A DNA stretch of 64,000 bases from Eurosta solidaginis (GCF_040869045.1 NC_090321.1:76975183-77039182), one strand, 5' to 3'; shown: positions 1 to 14,303, counted from the first letter of the stretch. Notes: generated from the sequence alone by a model not told the origin. Translations and numbers: made by a program.

Positions 1-249
1 ATCGTTTGTCCATGTTTGTCCAGGAAAAATTTTCGTTTGTCCACCTTTTGTTAAAAGGTTATACCAAAAATATTTTTTTTTTTGAAAAACCCCAAAAAAA
101 ATTTTTTTTCGCTTTATTGTGTTAAATCGTATGTCCGTCGTTTGCCCATCGTTTGTCTATGTTTGTCCAGGAAAAATTTTCGTTTGTCCACCTTTTGTTA
201 AAAAGTTATTTAAAAAAAAAAAATCGTGTGTGCAGTTGGCACCTCCATT

Positions 250-1443
250 TGCGAGTATTTAAAAAAACTATATGCCATTCGTTTGTCCATCGTTTGTCAA
301 GGAAACATTTTCGTTTGTCCACCTTTTGTTAAAAAGTTATAACAAAAATATTTTTTTTTCGAAAAATCGCAAATTTTTTTTTCGATTTATTGTGCTAAAT
401 CGCATGCCCGTCGTTTCCCCATCGTTTGTAAATATTTGTCCAGTAAAATTTTTCGTTTGTCCACCTTTTGTTAAAAAGTTTATGACAAAAATATTTTTTT
501 TGAAAATTTCCAAAAAATTTTTTTTCGCTTTATTGTGCTAAATCATATGTCCATCGTTTGACCATCGTTTGTCCATATTTGTCCAGGAAAAATTTTCGTT
601 TGTCCACCTTTTGTTAAAAAGTTATAACAAAAATATTTTTTTTTCGAAAAACCCCAAAAATATTTGTTCGTTTTATTGTGTTAAATCGTATGTTCGTCGT
701 TTGCGCATCGTTTGTACATATTTGTCCAGGAAAAATTTTCGTTTGTCCACCTTTTGTTAAAAAGTTATAACAAAAATATTTTTTTTAGAAAATTCCCAAA
801 AGTTTTTTTTCGATTTATTGTGCTAAATCGTATGTCCGTTGTTTGCCCATCGTTTGTCCATGTTTGTCCAGGGAAAATTTTCGTTTGTCCACCTTTTGTT
901 AAAAAGTTATTTAAAAAAAAAAAAACAAAAATCGTGTGTGAAGTTGGCACCTCCATTTGCGAGTAATTAAAAAAACCAAAAGCCTTTCGTTTGTCCACGT
1001 TTGTCCTGGAAAAATTTGCCACCTTTTGTTAAAAAGTTATAACAAAAATATTTTTTTTTTTCGAAAAACCCCAAAATTTTTTTTTCGCTTTATTGTTCTA
1101 AATGTTATATCCGTCGTTTGTCCATCGTTTGTCCATGTTTGTCCAGGAAAAATTTTCGTCTGTCCACCTTTTGTTAAAAAGTAATTTAAAAAAACAAATG
1201 TCGTGTGTGAAGTTGGCACCTCCATTTGCGAGTAATTAAAAAAACCAAATGCCATTCGTTTGTCCATCGTTTGCCCACGTTTGTCCCGGAAAAATTTTCA
1301 TTTGATAACCTTTTGTTAAAAGGTTATGACAAAAATATTTATTTTTCGAAAAACCCCAAAAATTTGTCTTTCGCTTTATTGTGCTAAATCGTATGTCCGT
1401 CGTTTCCCCATCGTTTGTCCATGTTTGTCCAGGAAAAATTTTC
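250..1443 (+). repeat. Satellite higher-order block, ancestral-looking H1 partial copy
   Basis: This segment matches the start of the H1 blocks at 6217 and 10795, sharing diagnostic variants such as GTCAAGGAAACA and AAATATTTGTCCAGTAAAA. Here the stretch near 541-600 retains about 31 bp that both other copies lack. This copy therefore branched off before those two were duplicated. Similarity to the 6217 block ends near 1443. A further overlapping duplication links about 1026-1725 with about 3055-3745 (offset 2022 bp). Confidence 0.75.
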
Positions 1444-4400
1444 GTTTTTTCCCCTTTTGTTAAATAGTTATAACAAAAATATTTTTTTCCTAAAAACCCC
1501 AAATTTTTTTTTTCGCTTTATTGTGTAAAATCGTATGTCCGTCGTTTGCCCATCGTTTGTCTTTGTTTGTCCAGGAAACATTTTCATTTGTCCACCTTTT
1601 GTTAAAAAAGTTATTGCGAGTAATTAAAAAAACTAAATGCCATTCGTTTGTCAATCGTTTGCCCACGTTTGTCCAGGAAAAATTTTCGTTTGTCCACCTT
1701 TTGTTAAAAAGTTATAACAAAAAAAAATTTTTTTTCGAAAAACCCCAAACATTTTTTGTTCGCTTTATGTGCTAAAGCGTATGTCCGTCGTTTTCCCATC
1801 GTTTGTCCATGTTTGTCCAGCTTCTGTTAAAAAGTTATTTAAAAAAAAATCGTGTGTGAAGTTGGCACCTCCATTTCCGAGTAATTAAAAAAACCAAATG
1901 CCATTCGTTTGTCCATCGTTTGTCCAGGACAAATTTTCGTTTGTCCACCTTTTGTTAAAAGGTTATAACAAAAATATTTTTTTTTTTCGAAAAACCGCAA
2001 AAATTTTTTTCATTTTATTGTGCTAAATCGTATGTCCAGGAAAAATTTTCGTTTGTCCACCTTTTGTTAAAAGGTTATAACAAAAATATTTTTTTATTCG
2101 AAAAACCCCAAACAAAATTTTTTTGCTTTATTCTGTTAAATCGTATGTCCGTCGTTTGCCCATCGTTTGTCTATGTTTGTCCAGGAAACATTTTCGTTTG
2201 TCCACCTTTTGTTAAAAAGTTATTTAAAAAAAAAAAAATCGTGTGCGAAGTTGTCACCTCCATTTGCGAGTAATTAAAAAAACCAAATGTCATTCGTTTG
2301 TCCATCGTTTGCCCACGTTTGTCCAGGAAAAATTTTCGTTTGTCCACCTTTTGTTAAAAGGTTATAACAAAAATATTTTTTTTTTTTTTCGAAAAACCCC
2401 AAAAATTTTTCTTTCGCTTTATTGTGCTAAATCGTATGCCCGTCGTTTCCCCATCGTTTGTCCATGTTTGTCCAGGAAAAATTTTCGTTTGTCCACCTTT
2501 TGTTAAAAAGTTATAACAAAAATATTTTTTTTCGAAAAACCCCAAACATTTTTTTTCGCTTTATTGTGCTAAATCGTATGTCCGTCGTTTGCCCATCGTT
2601 TGTCCATGTTAGTCCAGGAACAATTTTCGTTTGTCCACCTTTTTGTTAAAAAGTTATTTAAAAAAAAATCGTGTGTGAAGTTGGCACCTCCATTTCCGAG
2701 TAATTAAAAAACCAAATGTCATTCGTTTGTCCATTGTTTGTCCAGGAAAAATTTTCGTTTGGCCACCTTTTGTTAAAAAGTTATAACAAAAATATTTTTT
2801 TTTTTTCGAAAAACCCCAAAAATTTTTCTTTCGCTTTATTGTGCTAAATCGTATGCTCGTCGTTTGCCCATCGTTTGTCCATGTTTGTCCAGGAAAAATT
2901 TTCGTTTGTCCACCTTTTGTTAAAAAGTTATAACAAAAATATTTTTTTTCGAAAAACCCCAAACATTTTTTTTCGCTTTATTGTGCTAAATCGTATGTTC
3001 GTCGTTTGCGCATCGTTTGTACATATTTGTCCAGGAAAAATTTTCGTTTGTCCACCTTTTGTTAAAAAGTTATAACAAAAATATTTTTTTTTTTTCGAAA
3101 AACCCCAAAATTTTTTTTTCGCTTTATTGTTCTAAATGTTATATCCGTCGTTTGTCCATGTTTGTCCAGGAAAAATTTTCGTCTGTCCACCTTTTGTTAA
3201 AAGTAATTTAAAAAAACAAATGTCGTGTGTGAAGTTGGCACCTCCATTTGCGAGTAATTAAAAAAACCAAATGCCATTCGTTTGTCCATCGTTTGCCCAC
3301 GTTTGTCCCGGAAAAATTTTCTTTTGTCCACCTTTTGTTAAAAGGTTATAACAAAAATATTTATTTTTCGAAAAACCCCAAAAATTTGTCTTTCGCTTTA
3401 TTGTGCTAAATCGTATGTCCGTCGTTTCCCCATCGTTTGTCCATGTTTGTCCAGGAAAAATTTTCGTTTTTTCCCCTTTTGTTAAATAGTTATAACAAAA
3501 ATATTTTTTTCCGAAAAACCCCAAATTTTTTTTTTCGCTTTATTGTGTAAAATCGTATGTCCGTCGTTTGCCCATCGTTTGTCTTTGTTTGTCCAGGAAA
3601 CATTTTCATTTGTCCACCTTTTGTTAAAAAAGTTATTGCGAGTAATTAAAAAAACTAAATGCCATTCGTTTGTCCATCGTTTGCCCACGTTTGTCCAGGA
3701 AAAATTTTCGTTTGTCCACCTTTTGTTAAAAAGTTATAACAAAAATATTTTTTTATTCGAAAAACCCCAAAAAAATTTTTTTTGCTTTATTCTGTTAAAT
3801 CGTATGTCCGTCGTTTGCCCATCGTTTGTCTATGTTTGTCCAGGAAAAATTTTCGTTTGTCCACCTTTTGTTAAAAAGTTATTTAAAAAAAAAAAAATCG
3901 TGTGCGAAGTTGTCACCTCCATTTGCGAGTAATTAAAAAAACCAAATGTCATTCGTTTGTCCATCGTTTGCCCACGTTTGTCCAGGAAAAATTTTCGTTT
4001 GTCCACCTTTTGTTAAAAGGTTATAACAAAAATATTTTTTTTTTTTTCGAAAAACCCCAAAAATTTTTCTTTCGCTTTATTGTGCTAAATCGTATGCCCG
4101 TCGTTTCCCCATCGTTTGTCCATGTTTGTCCAGGAAAAAATTTCGTTTGTCCATTTCGTTATAACAAAAATATTTTTTTTCGAAAAACCCCAAACATTTT
4201 TTTTCGCTTTATTGTGCTAAATCGTATGTCCGTCGTTTGCCCATCGTTTGTCCATGTTAGTCCAGGAACAATATTCGTTTGTCCACCTTTTTGTTAAAAA
4301 GTTATTTAAAAAAAAAAAATCGTGTGTGAAGTTGGCACCTCCATTTCCGAGTAATTAAAAAACCAAATGTCATTCGTTTGTCCATTGTTTGTCCAGGAAA

Positions 4401-6216
4401 AATTTTCGTTTGGCCACCTTTTGTTAAAAAGTTATAACAAAAATATTTTTTTTTTTTCGAAAAACCCCAAAAATTTTTCTTTCGCTTTATTGTGCTAAAT
4501 CGTATGCTCGTCGTTTGCCCATCGTTTGTCCATGTTTGTCCAGGAAAAATTTTCGTTTGTCCACCTTTTGTTAAAAAGTTATAACAAAAATATTTTTTTT
4601 CGAAAAACCCCAAACATTTTTTTTCGCTTTATTGTGCTAAATCGTATGTCCGTCGTTTGCCCATCGTTTGTCCATGTTTGTCCAGGAACAATTTTCGTTT
4701 GTCCACCTTTTGTTAAAAAGTTATTTAAAAAAAAATCGTGTGTGAAGTTGGCACCTTCGTTTGCGAATAATTAAAAAACCAAATGCCATTCGTTTGTCCA
4801 TCGTTTGTCCAGGAAAAATTTTCGTTTGTCCACCTTTTGTTAAAAAGTTATTTAAAAAAAATCGTGTGTGAAGTTGGCACCTTCGTTTGCGAATAATTAA
4901 AAAACCAAATGCCATTCGTTTGTCCATCGTTTGTCCAGGAAAAATTTTCGTTTGTCCACCTTTTGTTAAAAAGTTATAACAATTTTTTTTCGAAAAACCT
5001 CAACATTTTTTTCGCTTTATTGTGTTAAATCGTATGTCCGTCGTTTGCACATCGTTTGTCTATGTTTGTCCAGGAAAAATTTTCGTTTATCCACCTTTTG
5101 TTAAAAAGTTATTTAAAAAAAAAATCGTGTGTGAAGTTGGCACCTCCATTTCCGAGTAATTTAAAAAACCAAATGCCATTCGTTTGTCCATCGTTTGTCC
5201 AGGAAACATTTTCGTTTGTCCACCTTTTGTTAAAAAGTTATAACAAAAATATTTTTTTTTTCGAAAAACCCCAAAAAATTTTTTTTTCGCTTTATTGTGC
5301 TAAATCGTATGTCCGTCGTTTGCCCATCGTTTGTCCATGTTTGTCCAGGAACAATTTTCGTTTGTCCACCTTTTGTTAAAAAGTTATTTAAAAAAAAAAA
5401 TCGTGTGTGAAGTTGGCACCTCCATTTCCGAGTAATTAAAAAACCAAATGCCATTCGTTTGTCCATCGTTTGTCCAGGAAAAATTTTCGTTTGGCCACCT
5501 TTTGTTAAAAAGTTATAACAAAAATATTTTTTTTTTCGAAAAACCCCAAAAATTTTTCTTTCGCTTTATTGTGCTAAATCGTATGCTCGTCGTTTGCCCA
5601 TCGTTTGTCCATGTTTGTCCAGGAAAAATTTTCGTTTGTCCACCTTTTGTTAAAAAGTTATAACAAAAATATTTTTTTCGAAAAACCCCAAACATTTTTT
5701 TTCGCTTTATTGTGCTAAATCGTATGTCCGTCGTTTGCCCATCGTTTGTCCATGTTTGTCCAGGAACAATTTTCGTTTGTCCACCTTTTGTTAAAAAGTT
5801 ATTTAAAAAAAAAAATCGTGTGTGAAGTTGGCACCTTCGTTTGCGAATAATTAAAAAACCAAATGCCATTCGTTTGTCCAGGAAAAATTTTCGTTTGTCC
5901 ACCTTTTGTTAAAAAGTTATAACAATTTTTTTTCGAAAAACCTCAACATTTTTTTTCGCTTTATTTTGTTAAATCGTATGTCCGTCGTTTGTCTAGGAAA
6001 CATTTTCGTTTGTCAACCTTTTGTTAAAAAGTTATAACAAAAATATTTTTTTTTCGAAAAACCCCAAAAAATTTTTTTTTCGATTTATTGTGCTAAATCG
6101 TATGTCCGTCGTTTGCCCATAGTTTGTCCATGTTTGTCCAGGAACAATTTCGTTTGTCCACCTTTTGTTAAAAAGTTGTTAAAAAAAAAAATCGTGTGTG
6201 AAGTTGGCACCTCCAT

Positions 6217-8640
6217 TTACGAGTAGTTAAAAAACCAAATGCCATTCGTTTGTCCATCGTTTGTCAAGGAAACATTTTCGTTTGTCCACCTTTTGTTAAA
6301 AAGTTATAACAAAAATATTTTTTTTTTCGAAAAACCGCAAATTTTTTTTCGATTTATTGTGCTAAATCGCATGCCCGTCGTTTCCCCATCGTTTGTAAAT
6401 ATTTGTCCAGTAAAATTTTTCGTTTGTCCACCTTTTGTTAAAAAGTTTATGACAAAAATATTTTTTTTGAAAATTCCCAAAAAATTTTTTTTCGCTTTAT
6501 TGTGCTAAATCATATGTCCATCGTTTGACCATCGTTTGTCCACCTTTTGTTAAAAAGTTATAACAAAAATATTTTTTTTTTCGAAAAACCCCAAAAATAT
6601 TTGTTCGTTTTATTGTGTTAAATCGTATGTTCGTCGTTTGCGCATCGTTTGTACATATTTGTCCAGGAAAAATTTTCATTTGTCCTCCTTTTGTTAAAAA
6701 GTTATAACAAAAATATTTTTTTTAGAAAATTCCCAAAAGTTTTTTTTCGATTTATTGTGCTAAATCGTATGTCCGTTGTTTGCCCATCGTTTGTCCATGT
6801 TTGTCCAGGGAAAATTTTCGTTTGTCCACCTTTTGTTAAAAAGTTATTTAAAAAAAAAAAAAAACAAAAATCGTGTGTGAAGTTGGCACCTCCATTTGCG
6901 AGTAATTAAAAAAACCAAAAGCCTTTCGTTTGTCCACGTTTGTCCTGGAAAATATTGCCACCTTTTGTTAAAAAGTTATAACAAAAATATTTTTTTTTTC
7001 GAAAAACCCCAAAATTTTTTTTTCGCTTTATTGTTCTAAATGTTATATCCGTCGTTTGTCCATCGTTTGTCCATGTTTGTCCAGGAAAAATTTTCGTCTG
7101 TCCACCTTTTGTTAAAAAGTAATTTAAAAAAACAAATGTCGTGTGTGAAGTTGGCACCTCCATTTGCGAGTAATTAAAAAAACCAAATGCCATTCGTTTG
7201 TCCATCGTTTGCCCACGTTTGTCCCGGAAAAATTTTCGTTTGATAACCTTTTGTTAAAAGGTTATAACAAAAATATTTATTTTTCGAAAAACCCCAAAAA
7301 TTTGTCTTTCGCTTTATTGTGCTAAATCGTATGTCCGTCGTTTCCCCATCGTTTGTCCATGTTTGTCCAGGAAAAATTTTCGTCTGTCCACCTTTTGTTA
7401 AAAAGTAATTTAAAAAAACAAATGTCGTGTGTGAAGTTGGCACCTCCATTTGCGAGTAATTAAAAAAACCAAATGCCATTCGTTTGTCCATCGTTTGCCC
7501 ACGTTTGTCCCGGAAAAATTTTCGTTTGATAACCTTTTGTTAAAAGGTTATAACAAAAATATTTTTTTCCGAAAAACCCCAACATTTTTTTTTCGCTTTA
7601 TTGTGTAAAATCGTATGTCCGTCGTTTGCCCATCGTTTGTCTTTGTTTGTCCAGGAAACATTTTCATTTGTCCACCTTTTGTTAAACAAGTTATTGCGAG
7701 TAATTAAAAAAACTAAATGCCATTCGTTTGTCCATCGTTTGCCCACGTTTGTCCAGGAAAAATTTTCTTTTGTCCACCTTTTGTTAAAAGGTTATAACAA
7801 AAATATTTTTTTTTTTTTCGAAAAACCCCAAAAATTTTTCTTTCGCTTTATTGTGCTAAATCGTATGCCCGTCGTTTCCCCATCGTTTGTCCATGTTTGT
7901 CCAGGAAAAATTTTCGTTTGTCCACCTTTTGTTAAAAAGTTATAACAAAAATATTTTTTTTCGAAAAACCCCAAACATTTTTTTTTCGCTTTATTGTGCT
8001 AAATCGTATGTCCGTCGTTTGCCCATCGTTTGTCCATGTTTGTCCAGGAACAATTTTCGTTTGTCCACCTTTTTGTTAAAAAGTTATTTAAAAAAAAATC
8101 GTGTGTGAAGTTGGCACCTCCATTTCCGAGTAATTAAAAAACCAAGTGCCATTCGTTTGTCCATTGTTTGTCCAGGAAAAATTTTCGTTTGGCCACCTTT
8201 TGTTAAAAAGTTATAACAAAAATATTTTTTTTTTTTCGAAAAACCCCAAAAATTTTTCTTTCGCTTTATTGTGCTAAATCGTATGCTCGTCGTTTGCCCA
8301 TCGTTTGTCCATGTTTGTCCAGGAAAAATTTTCGTTTGTCCACCTTTTGTTAAAAAGTTATAACAAAAATATTTTTTTTCGAAAAAACCCCAAACATTTT
8401 TTTTCGCTTTATTGTGCTAAATCGTATGTCCGTCGTTTGCCCATCGTTTGTCCATGTTTGTCCAGGAACAATTTTCGTTTGTCCACCTTTTGTTAAAAAG
8501 TTATTTAAAAAAAAATCGTGTGTGAAGTTGGCACCTTCGTTTGCGAATAATTAAAAAACCAAATGCCATTCGTTTGTCCATCGTTTGTCCAGGAAAAATT
8601 TTCGTTTGTCCACATTTTGTTAAAAAGTTATTTAAAAAAA
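6217..8640 (+). repeat. Satellite higher-order block H1, copy 1
   Basis: A run of about 2.4 kb of A and B modules is repeated almost unchanged at 10795-13215, offset 4578-4582 bp. It starts at the variant ATTTACGAGTAGTTAAAAAA, which occurs only here and at the start of copy 2. It includes rare variants such as CGTTTGATAACC and TCCTGGAAAATATTGCC in the same order. Confidence 0.85.
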
Positions 8641-9689
8641 AATCGTGTGTGAAGTTGGCACCTTCGTTTGCGAATAATTAAAAAACCAAATGCCATTCGT
8701 TTGTCCATCGTTTGTCCAGGAAAAATTTTCGTTTGTCCACCTTTTGTTAAAAAGTTATAACAATTTTTTTTCGAAAAACCTCAACATTTTTTTTCGCTTT
8801 ATTGTGTTAAATCGTATGTCCGTCGTTTGCACATCGTTTGTCTATGTTTGTCCAGGAAAAATTTTCGTTTGTCCACCTTTTGTTAAAAAGTTATTTAAAA
8901 AAAAATCGTGTGTGAAGTTGGCACCTCCATTTCCGAGTAATTTAAAAAACCAAATGCCATTCGTTTGTCCATCGTTTGTCCAGGAAACATTTTCGTTTGT
9001 CCATCTTTTGTTAAAAAGTTATAACAAAAATATTTTTTTTCGAAAAACACCAACGTTTGTTTTTCGCTTTATTGTGTTAAATCCTATGTCCGTCGTTTGC
9101 CCATCGTTTGTCTATGTTTGTCCAGGAAGAATTTTCGTTTGTCCACCTTTTGTTAAAAAGTTATAACAAAAATATTTTTTTTCGAAAAACCCCAAACATT
9201 TTTTTTCGCTTTATTGTGCTAAATCGTATGTCCGTCGTTTGCCCATCGTTTGTCCATGTTTGTCCAGGAACAATTTTCGTTTGTCCACCTTTTGTTAAAA
9301 AGTTATTTAAAAAAAAATCGTGTGTGAAGTTGGCACCTTCGTTTGCGAATAATTAAAAAACCAAATGCCATTCGTTTGTCCATCGTTTGTCCAGGAAAAA
9401 TTTTCGTTTGTCCACCTTTTGTTAAAAAGTTATTTAAAAAAAAATCGTGTGTGAAGTTGGCACCTTCGTTTGCGAATAATTAAAAAACCAAATGCCATTC
9501 GTTTGTCCAGGAAAAATTTTCGTTTGTCCACCTTTTGTTAAAAAGTTATAACAATTTTTTTTCGAAAAACCTCAACATTTTTTTTCGCTTTATTGTGTTA
9601 AATCGTATGTCCGTCGTTTGCACATCGTTTGTCTATGTTTGTCCAAGAAAAATTTTCGTTTGTCCACCTTTTGTTAAAAAGTTATTTAA

Positions 9690-10793
9690 AAAAACAAATA
9701 TCGTGTGTGAAGTTGGCACCTCCATTTGCGAAAAATTAAAAAAACCAAATGCCATTCGTTTGTCCACGTTTGTCCAGGAAAAATTTTCGTTTGTCCACCT
9801 TTTGTTAAAAAGTTGTATACAAAAAAAATCGTGAGCGAAGTTGGCACCTCCATTTGCGAGTAATTAAAAAAACCAAATGCCATTCGTTTGTCCATCGTTT
9901 GTCCAGGAAAAATTTTCGTTTGTCCACCTTTTGTTAAAAAGTTATTTAAAAAAAAAAATCGTGTGTGAAGTTGGCACCTCCATTTCCGAGTAATTAAAAA
10001 AACCAAATGCCATTCGTTTGTCCAGGAAAAATTTTCGTTTGTCCACCTTTTGTTAAAAAGTTATAACAAACATTTTTTTTTTTCGAAAACCCCCAAACAA
10101 TTTTTTTTCGCTTTTTTGTGCTAAATCGTATGTCGATCGTTTGCCCATCGTTTGTCCATGTTTGTCCATGTTTGTCCAGGAAAAATTTTCGTTTGTCCAC
10201 CTTTTGTAAAAAGTTATTTAAAAAAAAAATCGTGTGTGAAGTTGGCACCTCCGTTTGCGAGTAATTAAAAAAAACTTAATGCCATTCGTTTGTCCATCGT
10301 TTGCCCACGTTTTTTCCAGGAAAAATTTTCGTTTTTCCACCTTGTGTTAAAAAGTTATAACAAAAAAATTTTTTTTTCGAAAAACCCCAAACATTTTTTT
10401 TTCGCTTTATGTGCTAAATCGTATGTCTGTCGTTTCCCCATCGTTTGTCCATGTTTTTCCAGGAAAAAATTTCGTTTGTCCAGCTTTTCTTAAAAAGTTA
10501 TTTAAAAAAAAAATCGTGTGTGAAGTTGGCACCTCCATTTCCGAGTAATTTAAAAAACCAAATGCCATTCGTTTGTCCAGGAAAAATTTTCGTTTGTCCA
10601 CCTTTTGTTAAAAAGTTATAACAAAAATATTTTTTTTTCGAAAAACCCCAAAAATTTTTTTTCGCTTTATTGTGCTAAATCGTATGTCTCTTGTTTGCCC
10701 ATCGTTTGTCCATGTTTGTCCAGGAAAAATTTTCGTTTGTCCACCTTTTGTTAAAAAGTCATTTAAAAAAAAATCGTGTGTGAAGTTGGCACC
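9690..10793 (+). repeat. Satellite higher-order block H2, copy 1
   Basis: About 1.1 kb repeated at 13215-14303, offset about 3510-3518 bp. Shared rare variants are GTTGTATACAAAAAAAATCG, CGTTTTTTCCAGG and CCAGCTTTTCTTAAAAAG. It is separated from H1 copy 1 by about 1.05 kb (8640-9690). Confidence 0.82.
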
Positions 10794-10794
10794 T

Positions 10795-13215
10795 CCATTT
10801 ACGAGTAGTTAAAAAACCAAATGCCATTCGTTTGTCCATCGTTTGTCAAGGAAACATTTTCGTTTGTCCACCTTTTGTTAAAAAGTTATAACAAAAATAT
10901 TTTTTTTTTCGAAAAACCGCAAATTTTTTTTCGATTTATTGTGCTAAATCGCATGCCCGTCGTTTCCCCATCGTTTGTAAATATTTGTCCAGTAAAATTT
11001 TTCGTTTGTCCACCTTTTGTTAAAAAGTTTATGACAAAAATATTTTTTTTGAAAATTCCCAAAAAATTTTTTTTCGCTTTATTGTGCTAAATCGTATGTC
11101 CATCGTTTGACCATCGTTTGTCCACCTTTTGTTAAAAAGTTATAACAAAAATATTTTTTTTTTCGAAAAACCCCAAAAATATTTGTTCGTTTTATTGTGT
11201 TAAATCGTATGTTCGTCGTTTGCGCATCGTTTGTACATATTTGTCCAGGAAAAATTTTCATTTGTCCACCTTTTGTTAAAAAGTTATAACAAAAATATTT
11301 TTTTTAGAAAATTCCCAAAAGTTTTTTTTCGATTTATTGTGCTAAATCGTATGTCCGTTGTTTGCCCATCGTTTGTCCATGTTTGTCCAGGGAAAATTTT
11401 CGTTTGTCCACCTTTTGTTAAAAAGTTATTTAAAAAAAAAAACAAAAATCGTGTGTGAAGTTGGCACCTCCATTTGCGAGTAATTAAAAAAACCAAAAGC
11501 CTTTCGTTTGTCCACGTTTGTCCTGGAAAATATTGCCACCTTTTGTTAAAAAGTTATAACAAAAATATTTTTTTTTTCGAAAAACCCCAAAATTTTTTTT
11601 CCGCTTTATTGTTCTAAATGTTATATCCGTCGTTTGTCCATCGTTTGTCCATGTTTGTCCAGGAAAAATTTTCGTCTGTCCACCTTTTGTTAAAAAGTAA
11701 TTTAAAAAAACAAATGTCGTGTGTGAAGTTGGCACCTCCATTTGCGAGTAATTAAAAAAACCAAATGCCATTCGTTTGTCCATCGTTTGCCCACGTTTGT
11801 CCCGGAAAAATTTTCGTTTGATAACCTTTTGTTAAAAGGTTATAACAAAAATATTTATTTTTCGAAAAACCCCAAAAATTTGTCTTTCGCTTTATTGTGC
11901 TAAATCGTATGTCCGTCGTTTCCCCATCGTTTGTCCATGTTTGTCCAGGAAAAATTTTCGTCTGTCCACCTTTTGTTAAAAAGTAATTTAAAAAAACAAA
12001 TGTCGTGTGTGAAGTTGGCACCTCCATTTGCGAGTAATTAAAAAAACCAAATGCCATTCGTTTGTCCATCGTTTGCCCACGTTTGTCCCGGAAAAATTTT
12101 CGTTTGATAACCTTTTGTTAAAAGGTTATAACAAAAATATTTTTTTCCGAAAAACCCCAACATTTTTTTTTCGCTTTATTGTGTAAAATCGTATGTCCGT
12201 CGTTTGCCCATCGTTTGTCTTTGTTTGTCCAGGAAACATTTTCATTTGTCCACCTTTTGTTAAAAAAGTTATTGCGAGTAATTAAAAAAACTAAATGCCA
12301 TTCGTTTGTCCATCGTTTGCCCACGTTTGTCCAGGAAAAATTTTCTTTTGTCCACCTTTTGTTAAAAGGTTATAACAAAAATATTTTTTTTTTTTTCGAA
12401 AAACCCCAAAAATTTTTCTTTCGCTTTATTGTGCTAAATCGCATGCCCGTCGTTTCCCCATCGTTTGTCCATGTTTGTCCAGGAAAAATTTTCGTTTGTC
12501 CACCTTTTGTTAAAAAGTTATAACAAAAATATTTTTTTTCGAAAAACCCCAAACATTTTTTTTTCGCTTTATTGTGCTAAATCGTATGTCCGTCGTTTGC
12601 CCATCGTTTGTCCATGTTTGTCCAGGAACAATTTTCGTTTGTCCACCTTTTTGTTAAAAAGTTATTTAAAAAAAAATCGTGTGTGAAGTTGGCACCTCCA
12701 TTTCCGAGTAATTAAAAAACCAAATGCCATTCGTTTGTCCATTGTTTGTCCAGGAAAAATTTTCGTTTGGCCACCTTTTGTTAAAAAGTTATAACAAAAA
12801 TATTTTTTTTTTTTCGAAAAACCCCAAAAATTTTTCTTTCGCTTTATTGTGCTAAATCGTATGCTCGTCGTTTGCCCATCGTTTGTCCATGTTTGTCCAG
12901 GAAAAATTTTCGTTTGTCCACCTTTTGTTAAAAAGTTATAACAAAAATATTTTTTTTCGAAAAACCCCAAACATTTTTTTTCGCTTTATTGTGCTAAATC
13001 GTATGTCCGTCGTTTGCCCATCGTTTGTCCATGTTTGTCCAGGAACAATTTTCGTTTGTCCACCTTTTGTTAAAAAGTTATTTAAAAAAAATCGTGTGTG
13101 AAGTTGGCACCTTCGTTTGCGAATAATTAAAAAACCAAATGCCATTCGTTTGTCCATCGTTTGTCCAGGAAAAATTTTCGTTTGTCCACCTTTTGTTAAA
13201 AAGTTATTTAAAAAA
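10795..13215 (+). repeat. Satellite higher-order block H1, copy 2
   Basis: Second copy of the 6217-8640 block, keeping the same order of rare module variants and the same about 31-bp deletion near 11100. It runs directly into H2 copy 2 with no counterpart of the 8640-9690 segment. Confidence 0.85.
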
Positions 13216-14303
13216 AAATCGTGTGTGAAGTTGGCACCTCCATTTGCGAAAAATTAAAAAAACCAAATGCCATTCGTTTGTCCACGTTTGTCCAGGAAAA
13301 ATTTTCGTTTGTCCACCTTTTGTTAAAAAGTTGTATACAAAAAAAATCGTGAGCGAAGTTGGCACCTCCATTTGCGAGTAATTAAAAAAACCAAATGCCA
13401 TTCGTTTGTCCATCGTTTGTCCAGGAAAAATTTTCGTTTGTCCACCTTTTGTTAAAAAGTTATTTAAAAAAAAAAATCGTGTGTGAAGTTGGCACCTCCA
13501 TTTCCGAGTAATTAAAAAAACCAAATGCCATTCGTTTGTCCAGGAAAAATTTTAGTTTGTCCACCTTTTGTTAAAAAGTTATAACAAACATTTTTTTTTT
13601 TTCGAAAACCCCCAAACAATTTTTTTTCGCTTTTTTGTGCTAAATCGTATGTCGGTCGTTTGCCCATCGTTTGTCCATGTTTGTCCAGGAAAAATTTTCG
13701 TTTGTCCACCTTTTGTAAAAAGTTATTTAAAAAAAAAATCGTGTGTGAAGTTGGCACCTCCGTTTGCGAGTAATTAAAAAAAACTTAATGCCATTCGTTT
13801 GTCCATCGTTTGCCCACGTTTTTTCCAGGAAAAATTTTCGTTTTTCCACCTTGTGTTAAAAAGTTATAACAAAAAAATTTTTTTTTCGAAAAACCCCAAA
13901 CATTTTTTTTTCGCTTTATGTGCTAAATCGTATGTCTGTCGTTTCCCCATCGTTTGTCCATGTTTTTCCAGGAAAAAATTTCGTTTGTCCAGCTTTTCTT
14001 AAAAAGTTATTTAAAAAAAAAATCGTGTGTGAAGTTGGCACCTCCATTTCCGAGTAATTTAAAAAACCAAATGCCATTCGTTTGTCCAGGAAAAATTTTC
14101 GTTTGTCCACCTTTTGTTAAAAAGTTATAACAAAAATATTTTTTTTTCGAAAAACCCCAAAAATTTTTTTTCGCTTTATTGTGCTAAATCGTATGTCTCT
14201 TGTTTGCCCATCGTTTGTCCATGTTTGTCCAGGAAAAATTTTCGTTTGTCCACCTTTTGTTAAAAAGTCATTTAAAAAAAAATCGTGTGTGAAGTTGGCA
14301 CCT
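13215..14303 (+). repeat. Satellite higher-order block H2, copy 2
   Basis: Second copy of 9690-10793, adjoining H1 copy 2. The only conspicuous internal difference is that one extra TGTCCATGTT unit present near 10157 is absent near 13680. Confidence 0.82.
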
